Source of the DNA: Pseudooceanicola endophyticus
GTDB taxonomy: Bacteria; Pseudomonadota; Alphaproteobacteria; Rhodobacterales; Rhodobacteraceae
Assembly (NCBI RefSeq): GCF_018760365.1
Contig: NZ_JAHIAB010000017.1
Coordinates: forward strand, 1-64,000
Direction: 5' to 3'
Length of the DNA stretch: 64,000 nucleotides
Shown piece by piece: positions 18,593 through 27,824 of this stretch. The notes beneath the pieces were generated by a model. It did no database searches, was not told the origin of the DNA, and worked only from the letters and a program-made list of their open reading frames with translations. Made by a program: the position numbers and the translations under genes. How positions within the stretch are numbered: the first letter of the stretch is position 1; every line of letters begins with the position of its first letter.

Positions 18593-19288
18593 ATGCCCAC
18601 CAGCGTCGATTATTCCGGCTACTTCCAGCAGATGCTCGGAGGCGTTTCGATCACAGTGCAGATGCTGCTCTGGAGCTTTGTGATCTCTCTGGCCATCGGA
18701 ACCGTTTTCGGGATCCTGCGCACGGGCGCCTCCGGGGTCGTGCAGATTCCGCTGACGATCTACATCTCGATCATGACGGGCGTCCCCTCGCTGCTGATCC
18801 TCTTCATTATCTATTATGGCGGCTCTGGCGTGCTAACCGCGCTGCTGGGCTACGACCGGAGCTTCGATGTCTCGCCCTTCTCCTCCGGCGTGGCAGCCAT
18901 CGCCATGGTCAATGCCGCCTATGTCTGCGATCTGGTCCACGGAGCGATCCGGAACCTGCCGAAAGGCCAGTTCGAGGCCTGCACCGTGCTTGGCCTGCCA
19001 AGGTTCCACGCCTGGCGCCTGATCCTGCTGCCGCAGGTCTTCCGGCTCGCGCTTCCAGGCCTTGTCAATATTTGGATCATCATCCTGAAAGAGACATCGC
19101 TCGTTTCCCTCGTCGGGCTCAGCGATCTTGTCACCGTCGCCAAGACCGCAGGAGGGGCTACCTCCGAACCCTTCGTGTTCCTGATCGTCGCATCGTTCTT
19201 CTACATCGCCATGAGCACCCTGACCGTGCCCCTGGCCAACCGGCTGGAGCGGCGACTGAACCGGGGTCAGACCCCTGTGGGAGCATAA
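18593..19288 (+). CDS. Polar amino acid ABC transporter permease (HisQ/ArtQ type)
   Basis: A 231-residue inner-membrane subunit. 'GGVSITVQMLLWSFVISLAI' is the first membrane helix; 'MTGVPSLLILFIIYYGG' and the coupling loop 'GQFEACTVLGLPRFHAWRLI' with 'LPQVFRLALPGLVN' are diagnostic for the His/Glu/Gln/Arg family. The end of the protein is basic and cytoplasmic. It is followed after three bases by its partner permease. Confidence 0.93.
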   Translation: MPTSVDYSGYFQQMLGGVSITVQMLLWSFVISLAIGTVFGILRTGASGVVQIPLTIYISIMTGVPSLLILFIIYYGGSGVLTALLGYDRSFDVSPFSSGVAAIAMVNAAYVCDLVHGAIRNLPKGQFEACTVLGLPRFHAWRLILLPQVFRLALPGLVNIWIIILKETSLVSLVGLSDLVTVAKTAGGATSEPFVFLIVASFFYIAMSTLTVPLANRLERRLNRGQTPVGA

Positions 19289-19291
19289 ACG

Positions 19292-20023
19292 ATGCATTTC
19301 GATCTCTCTCTTGCCATCGCGAGCCTTCCTGCCCTGTTCCACGGGCTGATGATGACGATCTGCCTGTCGATTTTCGTATTGCTGCTCGGTATCGTCTTCT
19401 CTGTTCCCATGGCGCTTGCCCGGATGTCGAAGCGGCGCAGCCTGGCCTGGCCTGCCCTGGTCTTCGTGATCTTCTTTCGCGGCACGCCCGTTCTCGTGCT
19501 GCTCTACATCCTCTATTTCGGCATCGCCCAGTTCGCCTGGGTCCGGGAGAGCTTTTTCTGGCCGCTGTTTGCGGATCCCTTCGGCTGCGCCGTGATCGGC
19601 CTCGCCCTCAACCATGTCGCCTACATGACCGATGTCGTACGCGGCTCCCTGCTCTCGGTGCCTAGGGGCATCGCCGAGGCCTCGCTCGCCCTCGGGATCC
19701 CGGAGCGGAAGGTCTTCCTCTGGGTCCGGCTGCCCCTGGCCCTGCGCTACGGGATCCGGGCCTACCAAAACGAGGTTGTAGGATTCATCAAGGGCACCGC
19801 GATCGTCTCGGTCGTCACCATCAACGATCTGACTGCGGTGGCCAACGGCATCTTCCAGGAAACCTACGATCCGCTGACCCCGATGATCACCGCCGCGGTG
19901 ATGTACTGGATCGTCGTCAACCTGGTCCGGCTGGGCTTTGCCGGTCTTGACCGCTGGCTGAACCGGCACCACGCCCCGGAGCCCGCCAGCAGGACCCGGA
20001 CACGAAAGGCGGCTGTCGCATGA
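19292..20023 (+). CDS. Polar amino acid ABC transporter permease (HisM type)
   Basis: The second membrane subunit, 243 residues. 'ALFHGLMMTICLSIFVLLLG' is the first helix, 'FFRGTPVLVLLYILYFG' the second family motif and 'GIAEASLALGIPERKVFLWV' the EAA loop. GGGAG precedes the ATG. Its stop overlaps the start of the amidohydrolase gene by four bases, coupling transport to hydrolysis. Confidence 0.93.
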   Translation: MHFDLSLAIASLPALFHGLMMTICLSIFVLLLGIVFSVPMALARMSKRRSLAWPALVFVIFFRGTPVLVLLYILYFGIAQFAWVRESFFWPLFADPFGCAVIGLALNHVAYMTDVVRGSLLSVPRGIAEASLALGIPERKVFLWVRLPLALRYGIRAYQNEVVGFIKGTAIVSVVTINDLTAVANGIFQETYDPLTPMITAAVMYWIVVNLVRLGFAGLDRWLNRHHAPEPASRTRTRKAAVA

Positions 20024-21201
20024 AGAGCCTACTTGACGGGATCCGCGCCCTCGACACGGAGATGCGCACGATCCGCCACGATCTCCATGCCCACCCAGAG
20101 CTTGGCCTTGAGACCCATCGCACCTCTGCCGTGGTTGCCGATTTCCTGGAAGGGCTGGGCATCGAGACCCATCGCGGGGTCGGCGGCACCGGCGTGGTTG
20201 GCGTGCTGCGTGGCCGGCGTTCGAACCGCTCCGTGGGCCTTCGCGCCGACATGGACGCCCTGGCGATCGCCGAGGCCACCGGCCTGCCCTATGCCTCCCG
20301 CACGCCCGGGCTGATGCATGGCTGCGGCCATGACGGACACACGGCCATGCTGCTTGGCGCCGCGAAATACCTTGCACAGCATCGCGATTTCGAAGGCACG
20401 GTGAACCTGATCTTCCAGCCCGGAGAGGAAGGCTATGACGGAGCCCGCGAAATGATCCGCGACGGATTGTTCGAAAGGTTTCCCTGCGACGCCGTCTTCG
20501 GCATGCATAACGAACCCGGGCTGCCCCTGGGACAGATGCGGACCGGCTTCGGCACAATCGCGGCCGGGGGCGGCAATTTCGACATCACCGTGCAGGGGCG
20601 CGGCGCGCATGGCGCCGAGCCCGACCGCGGCATCGATCCGGTGCTGGCCGCCTGCCACGTGGTCACCGCCCTGCAATCCATCGTCGCCCGCAACGTGCCC
20701 CCGCTGGCCTCCGTCGTCGTCAGCGCCACCCGGATCGAGGGCGGCAGCGCCTACAACGTCATCCCGGAAAGCGCGACGATTTCCGGCACCGCGCGCTATT
20801 TCGACGTGGCCCTCGGCGAAACGGTGCAGGCCCGCATCGCCGCGCTCGCCAGCGGCATTGCCGAGGGGTTCGGCGCAACCGCGGAGACCGATTTCCGGGT
20901 GATGTTCGCCCCCCATGTGAACGATCCCGAAAAGACCGCCCTGATGGTCGCCTGCGCCCGAAGCATCCTGGACCCCGAAGCGGTCAGTACCGAGATGGAG
21001 CCCTCGCTCGGCTCGGAGGACTTCTCTTTCATGCTGGAGGCCGTCACGGGCGCCTACATGATGATCGGCAACGGGTCCGGCCACCCCCTGCACCACCCCG
21101 AATACGATTTCTGCGACGACGCCCTGGTGCATGGCGCCGCGCTCTACGTGCGGCTCGCCCAGGAAGCCACGCGTGCGCCCGAAGAACAGGATCCGACATG
21201 A
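20020..21201 (+). CDS. M20 family amidohydrolase (hippurate hydrolase/IAA-amino acid hydrolase type)
   Basis: A 393-residue metallo-aminoacylase that cleaves N-acyl amino acids. The metal site is complete: 'HAHPELGLETHRTS' near residue 22, 'HGCGHDGHTAMLLGAAKYL' near 97, 'PGEEGYDGAREM' near 138 and 'HNEPGLPLGQM' near 163, then the dimerisation domain from 'GGGNFDITVQGRGAHGAEPD'. It lies inside an amino acid importer operon, overlapping the permease before it and the ATPase after it, so its substrate is probably what the importer brings in. Confidence 0.92.
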   Translation: MKSLLDGIRALDTEMRTIRHDLHAHPELGLETHRTSAVVADFLEGLGIETHRGVGGTGVVGVLRGRRSNRSVGLRADMDALAIAEATGLPYASRTPGLMHGCGHDGHTAMLLGAAKYLAQHRDFEGTVNLIFQPGEEGYDGAREMIRDGLFERFPCDAVFGMHNEPGLPLGQMRTGFGTIAAGGGNFDITVQGRGAHGAEPDRGIDPVLAACHVVTALQSIVARNVPPLASVVVSATRIEGGSAYNVIPESATISGTARYFDVALGETVQARIAALASGIAEGFGATAETDFRVMFAPHVNDPEKTALMVACARSILDPEAVSTEMEPSLGSEDFSFMLEAVTGAYMMIGNGSGHPLHHPEYDFCDDALVHGAALYVRLAQEATRAPEEQDPT

Positions 21202-21968
21202 GAGATATCTCCACACCTCAGACGATCGACGTCTCACTGAGGGATGTCGTCAAGCATTACGGCCCCTTCCAGGCCCTAAAGGGCGTCAGCCTGGAGGTTG
21301 CCAAGGGCGAGACGATCGTGATCTGCGGCCCCTCCGGGTCGGGCAAGTCCACGCTGATCCGCTGCATCAACCAGCTCGAAACCCACGATTCCGGCGACAT
21401 CGTCGTGCGCGGCATCACCGTCGACGGCACGCCGGCCAACACCCGCGACGTGCGCATCGAGGTCGGCATGGTGTTCCAGCAGTTCAACCTGTTCCCGCAT
21501 ATCACGGTGCTGCAAAACTGCACCCTCGCGCTGCGCCTGCTGAACAAGGGCACGAAAAGGCTCAACGAGGAAAAGGCGATGTACTACCTCGAACGGGTGC
21601 GCATCGCCGAGCAGGCACACAAGTATCCCGCGCAGCTTTCCGGCGGTCAGCAGCAGCGCGTTGCCATCGCCCGCGCCCTCTGCATGGAGCCCCCGGTAAT
21701 GCTCTTCGACGAGCCCACCTCCGCGCTCGACCCGGAAATGATCAACGAGGTGCTCCAGGTCATGGAGGACCTGGCGCGCGGCGGCATGACCATGATCTGC
21801 GTGACCCACGAGATGGGCTTCGCGCGGCGTGTCGCCGACCGCTGCGTGTTCATGGCCGATGGCGAGATCCACGAGATCGCCCCCGCAGAAGCCTTTTTCG
21901 ATGCCCCGGAAAGCCCGCGCCTGCGGGGCTTCCTCGACCGCATCCTCCCCTCGACTGCCCATAGTTGA
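21198..21968 (+). CDS. Polar amino acid ABC transporter ATPase
   Basis: A 256-residue ATPase of the GlnQ/HisP type. Walker A GPSGSGKST (near residue 47), Q-loop 'VFQQFNLFPHITVL', signature LSGGQQQRVAIARAL, Walker B 'VMLFDEPTSALDPEM' and the switch histidine in 'CVTHEMGFA' are all present. It overlaps the amidohydrolase by four bases and completes the importer begun at 17682. Confidence 0.95.
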   Translation: MRDISTPQTIDVSLRDVVKHYGPFQALKGVSLEVAKGETIVICGPSGSGKSTLIRCINQLETHDSGDIVVRGITVDGTPANTRDVRIEVGMVFQQFNLFPHITVLQNCTLALRLLNKGTKRLNEEKAMYYLERVRIAEQAHKYPAQLSGGQQQRVAIARALCMEPPVMLFDEPTSALDPEMINEVLQVMEDLARGGMTMICVTHEMGFARRVADRCVFMADGEIHEIAPAEAFFDAPESPRLRGFLDRILPSTAHS

Positions 21969-21990
21969 AGACAAGAAAGACAACAGAACC

Positions 21991-24102
21991 ATGGCGCAAG
22001 ACACCCACGCCCCGCTCCGCCTCGCCGTCGACATCGGCGGCACATTCACCGACGTCGTCCTGGAACGCGGAGCGCTGCGGATCACCCGCAAGCTGCTCAC
22101 CACCCATGACGCCCCCGAGCGCGCGGTGCTCGACGGGATGAAGATCGTGCTGGACGAGGCGGGCTACGGCTTCGAAGAGATTTCGGTCTTTGTCCACGGC
22201 ACCACGCTGGCGACCAACGCGATCATCGAACGACGCGGCGCGCGGACCGCACTGTTGACCACCGAGGGCTTCCGCGACGTGCTTGAGATCGGCACCGAGA
22301 GCCGTTTCGACCAGTACGACCTGTTCCTGGAGAAGCCCGCGCCGCTGGTGCCCCGCGCGCTGCGCTTCGGCGTGCCCGAACGCATCGACGTGGACGGCAA
22401 TGTTGTCACCCCGCTAGACGAGGCGGCCGTCCGTGCCCTTGCGCCGAAGCTGGAGAGCGCCGGCGTCGAAGCCCTCGCCATCGCCTTCCTGCATGCCTAT
22501 CGCAACCCCGCGCACGAGCGCCGCGCCGCCGCCATCCTGCGCGAGGAACTGCCCGGGGTCGAGATCACCATGGCCGGCGAGGTGGCGCCGGAGATCCGCG
22601 AATACGAACGCACCTCCACCGCCGTCGCCAATGCCTATGTCCAGCCGCTGATGGCCTCCTACCTGACCCGGATGGAAGCCGCGCTGGCCGAGGCGGGCTT
22701 TGCCGGGATCACCTATCTGGTGACCTCCGGCGGCGGGCTGACGGCGATCGAGACCGCCCGGCGCTTCCCCGTGCGGCTGGTCGAATCCGGGCCCGCGGGC
22801 GGGGCGATCTTTGCCGCGCAATTCGCCCGGCGGCTCGGGGTCAGTGACCTGCTCTCCTTCGACATGGGCGGCACCACGGCCAAGATCTGCCTGATCGAGG
22901 ATGCCGAACCTGCCACCTCGCGCTTCTTCGAGGTCGACCGCGCCGCGCGCTTCCTCAAGGGCTCGGGCCTGCCGCTGCGCATCCCCGTGATCGAGATGGT
23001 CGAGATCGGCGCCGGCGGTGGCTCCATCGCCCAGGTCGACACGCTGAAGCGTGTGACCGTCGGCCCGGAGAGCGCCTCCTCCACCCCCGGCCCGGCCTGC
23101 TACGGGCGCGGCGGCGACCGCCCGACCGTGACCGATGCCGACGTGGCCCTCGGCCTCATTGACCCGAACGGCTTTGCCGGCGGGCGCATGACCCTCGACA
23201 AGGCCGCCTCCGAGGCCGCGCTCTCGCGCGACGTGGGCGTGCCGCTCGGGCTCAGCGCCTCCCATGCCGCCTATGCCGTGCACGAGATTGTATGCGAGAA
23301 CATGGCCTCCGCCGCCCGTGTCCATGCGGTGGAACAGGGCGCCGATCTCGGCACCCATGCGATGATCGCCTTCGGCGGCGCCGCACCGCTGCATGCCGCC
23401 CGCGTGGCGCAGAAGCTCGCGATGGACCGCGTGATCATCCCACCGAACGCCGGCGTGGGCTCTGCCGTCGGCTTCCTCTCGGCCGCCGTGGCCTTCGAGG
23501 TGCTGCGCAGCCGGCACGTCACGATCGGGCGCCACGACGCCGGAGAGATCTCGGCCATGCTCGACGACATGGCCGCCGAGGCACGCGCCCTTGTCGAGCC
23601 CGGCGCCCTTGGCGCCCCGCTGGTGGAAACCCGCACCGCCTACATGCGTTACGTCGGTCAGGGCCACGAGATCGCGGTCACGCTCGCCCCGGGACAGAGC
23701 GCGCTCGAGGATGCCTCCGCACTGCGCGACGCCTACGAACAGGCCTATGCCGGCATGTTCAACCGCGTCATTCCCCAGGCCGAGATCGAGGTCATGACCT
23801 GGTCCGTGCTGGTCTCCACCGTGCCGGCCAGCCCCGCGCGCCTGCCCGAGGCCGCACCGGCCCCCGTCCCCGCCCCGATCGGGCGCCGTCGCGTCTCGCT
23901 CGGCGAGAGCGAGCTCGACGTGCCCGTCTACGACCGCACCGCCCTGACACCGGGCGCCCGGGTCAGCGGCCCGGCCATCATCACCGAAGACGAGACCGCC
24001 TCCTTCGTGCCCGGAGAGTTCGATCTTCACCTCGACATCACGGGATGCCTCGTGATGGACCGCCGCACGGCGCGCAGCGCAACCAAAGGAGAAGCGGCAT
24101 GA
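21991..24102 (+). CDS. hyuA: Hydantoinase/5-oxoprolinase subunit A (first set)
   Basis: The ATP-binding subunit of an N-methylhydantoinase or 5-oxoprolinase-type enzyme, 703 residues, of normal length. The N-terminal actin-like ATPase signature 'LAVDIGGTFTDVVLERG' starts at residue 10; 'VFVHGTTLATNAIIERRGA', 'DMGGTTAKICLIEDAE' and 'VGPESASSTPGPACYGRGG' follow. I set the start at 21991 (MAQDTHAPLR) because the frame upstream is only the shadow of the ATPase gene. It overlaps subunit B by four bases. Together they open a lactam or cyclic imide ring with ATP. Which ring (hydantoin, 5-oxoproline, a pyrrolidinone) cannot be read. Confidence 0.92.
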   Translation: MAQDTHAPLRLAVDIGGTFTDVVLERGALRITRKLLTTHDAPERAVLDGMKIVLDEAGYGFEEISVFVHGTTLATNAIIERRGARTALLTTEGFRDVLEIGTESRFDQYDLFLEKPAPLVPRALRFGVPERIDVDGNVVTPLDEAAVRALAPKLESAGVEALAIAFLHAYRNPAHERRAAAILREELPGVEITMAGEVAPEIREYERTSTAVANAYVQPLMASYLTRMEAALAEAGFAGITYLVTSGGGLTAIETARRFPVRLVESGPAGGAIFAAQFARRLGVSDLLSFDMGGTTAKICLIEDAEPATSRFFEVDRAARFLKGSGLPLRIPVIEMVEIGAGGGSIAQVDTLKRVTVGPESASSTPGPACYGRGGDRPTVTDADVALGLIDPNGFAGGRMTLDKAASEAALSRDVGVPLGLSASHAAYAVHEIVCENMASAARVHAVEQGADLGTHAMIAFGGAAPLHAARVAQKLAMDRVIIPPNAGVGSAVGFLSAAVAFEVLRSRHVTIGRHDAGEISAMLDDMAAEARALVEPGALGAPLVETRTAYMRYVGQGHEIAVTLAPGQSALEDASALRDAYEQAYAGMFNRVIPQAEIEVMTWSVLVSTVPASPARLPEAAPAPVPAPIGRRRVSLGESELDVPVYDRTALTPGARVSGPAIITEDETASFVPGEFDLHLDITGCLVMDRRTARSATKGEAA

Positions 24103-25721
24103 GCAAGAGCCCGAGCGTGATCGAATTCCAGGTGATGTGGGACCGGCTGATCGCCATTGCCGAGGAACAGGGGCAGGTGCTGATCCGCACCGCCTTCTCT
24201 CCCGTGGTGCGGGAATGCGGCGACATCTCGGCCGGGATCTTCGACCCGCAGGGCCGGATGCTGGCCCAGGGGATCACCGGCACCCCCGGCCACGTCAACA
24301 CGATGGCGGAATCCGTGGGCCATTTCCTCGCCGCCTTCCCGACCCAGACGATGAAGCCCGGCGATACCTACATCTGCAACGACCCCTGGAAGGGGACCGG
24401 GCACCTGAACGACTTCGTCGTCACCACGCCGGTCTTCAAGGACAGCAAACTGGTCGCGCTGTTCTCCTGCACCAGCCACATCGTCGATATTGGCGGCGTC
24501 CATGGCCTTGATGGCACCGACATGTTCATGGAGGGCCTCCAGATCCCGATGCTGAAGCTTGTTGACCAGGGCAAGGTCAACGAGACCCTGATGGCGATGA
24601 TCCGTCAGAACTCGCGCCTGCCCGAGGAGAGCGAGGGGGATGTCTATGCCCTTGCCTCCTGCAACGAGGTCGCCAGCCGGCGGCTGGTCGAGATGATGGA
24701 GGAATTCGGCCTCGGCACGCTCGACGCTCTCAGCGCCCATATCATCGAGCGCTCCCGCGAGGCGGTGCTGGGAGAAATCCGCAAGCTGCCGAAGGGAAGC
24801 TGGACCTACGAGATGACCGCAGACGGCGATGACACCCCGGTCACGCTGAAGGCCCGGCTGACGATTTCGGACGATGGCATTGATGTCGATTATGCCGGCT
24901 CCTCCGGTCCGGCACGGCGCGGGCTGAACGTGCCCCTGCCCTATGCGCGGGCCTATACCTCCTTCGGGATCGGCTGTGTCGTGGCCGGACACATCCCCAA
25001 CAATGCCGGCTCTCTAGATCCGATCCGGGTGAGCGCGCCCAAGGGATGCATCCTGAATGCCCAGCCCCCCGTCGCCGTGCATTCGCGCCATGCCTACGGG
25101 CAGCTGCTGCCCGACATGGTCTTCGGCTGCCTGCGCCAGGCGGTCCCCGATATGATCCCCGCCGAGAGCACCTCGGGGCTCTGGATCATGGCCCTGCACG
25201 GGCGTCGGCGCAGTGGTCCCAGGGACAAGGCGGCCTTCGGCCTCGCCATGACGCTCTCGGGCGGCACCGGGGCACGGCCGGGCAAGGACGGCCTTTCCGC
25301 CACCGCCTATCCCTCGGGCGTCATGGGGACCCCGATCGAGATCGCCGAGACCCAGTCGCCGCTGATCTTCCTGCGCAAGGAACTGCGCGAGGGCAGCGGT
25401 GGGGCCGGTTCTTATCGCGGCGGCCTGGGCCAGGTGGTCGAGGTGGCCAGCCGCGAGGACGCGCCCTTCTCCTTCGCGGCGACGATGGAGCGGGTGAAAT
25501 TCCCGGCGCGGGGATGCGAGGGCGGCGAGAACGGTGCCCCCGGCTGGATCGGGCTCGGCAGTGGCGAAGTGCTCGATTCTAAGGGTCAGCACGAAATTGC
25601 CCCCGGGCAGTCGCTGGTGCTGAAGACCCCGGGCGGGGCCGGGCTGGGCGGCGCGGCTTCCCGCGATCCCGTCCTTGAAGACAGTGACCGGTGCAACGGC
25701 CTGACCGGAGTGCAAGCATGA
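24099..25721 (+). CDS. hyuB: Hydantoinase/5-oxoprolinase subunit B (first set)
   Basis: The partner subunit, 540 residues. 'IEFQVMWDRLIAIAEEQGQV' opens it, and 'TAFSPVVRECGDISAGIFDP', 'YICNDPWKGTGHLNDFVVTT' and 'GGVHGLDGTDMFMEGLQIP' are the hallmark segments. Near the C-terminus 'GSYRGGLGQVVEV' is typical. Its start sits in the ATGA overlap with subunit A and its stop in another ATGA with the aminotransferase, so three genes are translationally coupled. Confidence 0.92.
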   Translation: MSKSPSVIEFQVMWDRLIAIAEEQGQVLIRTAFSPVVRECGDISAGIFDPQGRMLAQGITGTPGHVNTMAESVGHFLAAFPTQTMKPGDTYICNDPWKGTGHLNDFVVTTPVFKDSKLVALFSCTSHIVDIGGVHGLDGTDMFMEGLQIPMLKLVDQGKVNETLMAMIRQNSRLPEESEGDVYALASCNEVASRRLVEMMEEFGLGTLDALSAHIIERSREAVLGEIRKLPKGSWTYEMTADGDDTPVTLKARLTISDDGIDVDYAGSSGPARRGLNVPLPYARAYTSFGIGCVVAGHIPNNAGSLDPIRVSAPKGCILNAQPPVAVHSRHAYGQLLPDMVFGCLRQAVPDMIPAESTSGLWIMALHGRRRSGPRDKAAFGLAMTLSGGTGARPGKDGLSATAYPSGVMGTPIEIAETQSPLIFLRKELREGSGGAGSYRGGLGQVVEVASREDAPFSFAATMERVKFPARGCEGGENGAPGWIGLGSGEVLDSKGQHEIAPGQSLVLKTPGGAGLGGAASRDPVLEDSDRCNGLTGVQA

Positions 25722-26866
25722 GCGGCATGCTTAAAACCCCAACCGAGGTCACCACCTTCCGATCCCGCTTTCCGATCTTCCGCGACAAGGTGCACTTGGC
25801 CAGCAATTCCATGGGCGCCGTCAGCGACGTTGTCCTGGAGGCGGCCGAAGCCTGCATGCGCGAACGTCTGGAGCGCGGCACCACCTGGCCGCTGGCGATG
25901 CAGCGCCACGACGCGCTGCGCGAGACCTTCGCACGGCTGATCGGCGCCCGGATCGGCGAGGTGGCGATCTGCTGCTCCGCCACCCAGGCCATGGGCGCAA
26001 TCGCCTCTTCCCTTTCATGGGAACGCCGCCCCAAGGTCCTATTCGACGCCTATTCCTTTCCCTCGATGGCCTACCTCTGGCGCGCTCAGGCGATGCGGGG
26101 CGCCGAAGCCGTGATGGTGCCGGCGGGAAATGACGCCCGCCTACGCCCCGAGGCCTTCGATCCCTATCTGGACAGCAGCGTGCAAATCGTCTGCGTCTCC
26201 TCGCTCTGCTACAAGAACGGGCATCGGCTGGACATCCGTGCGTTGTCCGAACGCGTCCATGCCGTCGGAGCGATCCTAGCGGTCGACGATTACCAGAGCT
26301 TTGGCACCCGCGCGATGGACATGGAGGCCCTCGGCATCGACATCCTGGTCACGGGCACGGCGAAATACATGCTGGGCGCGCCCGGGCTTGGTTTGCTCTA
26401 CGTCCGCGAAGCGCTGCTGGATCGGCTGCACCCCACTCTGACGGGCTGGTTTGGTCAGCAGGACATGCTGGAATTTCAGATCGATCAGCACGACGAGGCC
26501 GGCGATGCACGCCGCTTTCAGACCGGAACCCCCGCAATGGGTGCCATGTACGAGAGCCTCGCCGCCGCGCGCCTGCTGGAAGAGATCGGCCTGGAGCATA
26601 TCGGGGCATGGGTCACGCAGCTTACCGGCCATGCCATTGACCGGCTGACGGCAGCGGGTCACACCGTCATCACCCCGCGCGATGACGCGGCCCGCGGCCC
26701 GCAGGTCACGCTGGCGGTCTCCGACGCTCCAACGGCCGTCGCGGCGCTCGCCGAACGCGGCGTGATCTGCTCGACGCGAGATGGCAAGATCCGTACAGCT
26801 TGGCATTATTATAACACCGCCGACGACATCACCGTGCTTGAGGAGGCCCTGAGTGGGGTGGCGTGA
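25718..26866 (+). CDS. Class V aminotransferase / selenocysteine lyase-like PLP enzyme
   Basis: A fold-type I PLP enzyme of 382 residues. 'DKVHLASNSMGAVSDVV' near the N-terminus, 'AVDDYQSFGTRAMDMEALGI' with the aspartate that holds the PLP ring, and 'LVTGTAKYMLGAPGLGLLYV', whose lysine should carry PLP, are all visible. Members include kynureninase-, isopenicillin epimerase- and serine-pyruvate aminotransferase-like proteins; this one is not close enough to any to name. As the last gene of the operon it probably handles the amino acid released by the hydantoinase. Confidence 0.85.
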   Translation: MSGMLKTPTEVTTFRSRFPIFRDKVHLASNSMGAVSDVVLEAAEACMRERLERGTTWPLAMQRHDALRETFARLIGARIGEVAICCSATQAMGAIASSLSWERRPKVLFDAYSFPSMAYLWRAQAMRGAEAVMVPAGNDARLRPEAFDPYLDSSVQIVCVSSLCYKNGHRLDIRALSERVHAVGAILAVDDYQSFGTRAMDMEALGIDILVTGTAKYMLGAPGLGLLYVREALLDRLHPTLTGWFGQQDMLEFQIDQHDEAGDARRFQTGTPAMGAMYESLAAARLLEEIGLEHIGAWVTQLTGHAIDRLTAAGHTVITPRDDAARGPQVTLAVSDAPTAVAALAERGVICSTRDGKIRTAWHYYNTADDITVLEEALSGVA

Positions 26867-26929
26867 TCCCGGTCTCGCCTCCGGACTGACGAATTGCTAT
26901 TGCACACCAGATTTGAAAAAGGAGGGGTC

Positions 26930-27427
26930 ATGGCCCAGGTAGAAGAGGAATCGTTTCGCACATCCATCCTCTACTGGCTGCGTGTCTTCGAGGAACGTTC
27001 CAATACGGAATTCGTTCGGGTCATGGGGGGGGGCAAATCCCTTGTGGCGCGCTGGCGTACCCTGTCGATCCTGGCAGAGCTTTCCGGCCTCACGATCAAC
27101 GATCTGACCCGGCACACCCAGATCGAGCGGACGGCCCTCAGCCACCTGCTGACGCAGATGGAAAAGGAAGAGCTGATCCGGCGCGAACCCTATCCAAACG
27201 ACCGCCGGATCATCGGCGTCCATCTGACGGAGGCCGGTCACACGATGTTCGAGCACATGCTGCCGGTCCGCCGCCACATTTTCCGCGAAGCCGCTGAAGG
27301 CATCCCCGAGGAAGACTTGGAGGCCATGCTGAAGATCACGCGGAAACTGGTCGACAACCTTGATCGGATTGCCGGCATGCCTCCGAAGCGCGACGCGGAG
27401 ACACCGGAGGATCAGGCCAACGCCTGA
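26930..27427 (+). CDS. MarR-family transcriptional regulator
   Basis: A winged-helix regulator of 165 residues, starting at MAQVEEESF after a strong AAAGGAGG. 'NDLTRHTQIERTALSHLLTQ' is the recognition HTH and 'EKEELIRREPYPNDRRIIGV' the wing, with the conserved D-R-R. It lies between the two hydantoinase operons and ends 16 bases inside the RidA gene on the other strand. MarR proteins bind 16-20 bp palindromes, so it is my first candidate for the dyads at 17465 and 33122. No dyad of that type was seen in front of marR itself. Confidence 0.9.
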   Translation: MAQVEEESFRTSILYWLRVFEERSNTEFVRVMGGGKSLVARWRTLSILAELSGLTINDLTRHTQIERTALSHLLTQMEKEELIRREPYPNDRRIIGVHLTEAGHTMFEHMLPVRRHIFREAAEGIPEEDLEAMLKITRKLVDNLDRIAGMPPKRDAETPEDQANA

Positions 27428-27810
27428 ACCTCGATCTCCACATCGAATTCCATCGGCCAGGACCCCACGGTGACAAAGGTCCGCGTCGGGAAATGATCCG
27501 AGAAATATGCTGCATAGACTTCGTTGATCATTCGGAAATGCGCCGCGTTCGCAGCATAGACCGTCACCTTGACGACCTTTTCGCGGTCCGTTCCAGCCGC
27601 CTTCAGCACCCTGTCGATATAGCGGAAGATCACCTCTGTCTGGGCTCTCACATCTCCCTTCGCCAGCTCTCCGGTATCCGGGTCGATGGGCGGAGCCCCT
27701 GAAACGAAGACGAAGCCGCCCGCTCTGATCGCAGGCGAGATCGGCACCTTGTTGCGTTCCAGGAATTCCGAGATGTTCGGAACGTAAATGGTCTCGACTT
27801 GGGAAGGCAT
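27412..27810 (-). CDS. RidA/YjgF-family protein
   Basis: A 132-residue Rid protein, which normally hydrolyses reactive enamine/imine intermediates released by PLP or FAD enzymes. 'GFVFVSGAPPIDPDTGEL' and 'VVKVTVYAANAAHFRMINEV' match the family. The usual terminal arginine motif 'PTRTFVTVGSWP' (Arg contacting the substrate carboxylate) is present. The ATG at 27810 has GGAGA upstream. It lies just downstream of the DadA-like oxidase on the same strand, which would make exactly such imines. Confidence 0.9.
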   Translation of the reverse strand: MPSQVETIYVPNISEFLERNKVPISPAIRAGGFVFVSGAPPIDPDTGELAKGDVRAQTEVIFRYIDRVLKAAGTDREKVVKVTVYAANAAHFRMINEVYAAYFSDHFPTRTFVTVGSWPMEFDVEIEVQALA

Positions 27811-27824
27811 GTGGTCTCCTTTGT

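Noticed and set aside
23292-24098. Upstream extension of the frame containing hyuB
   Set aside because: Arg/Pro-rich shadow of hyuA; the ATG at 24099 overlaps the hyuA stop in the usual ATGA way.
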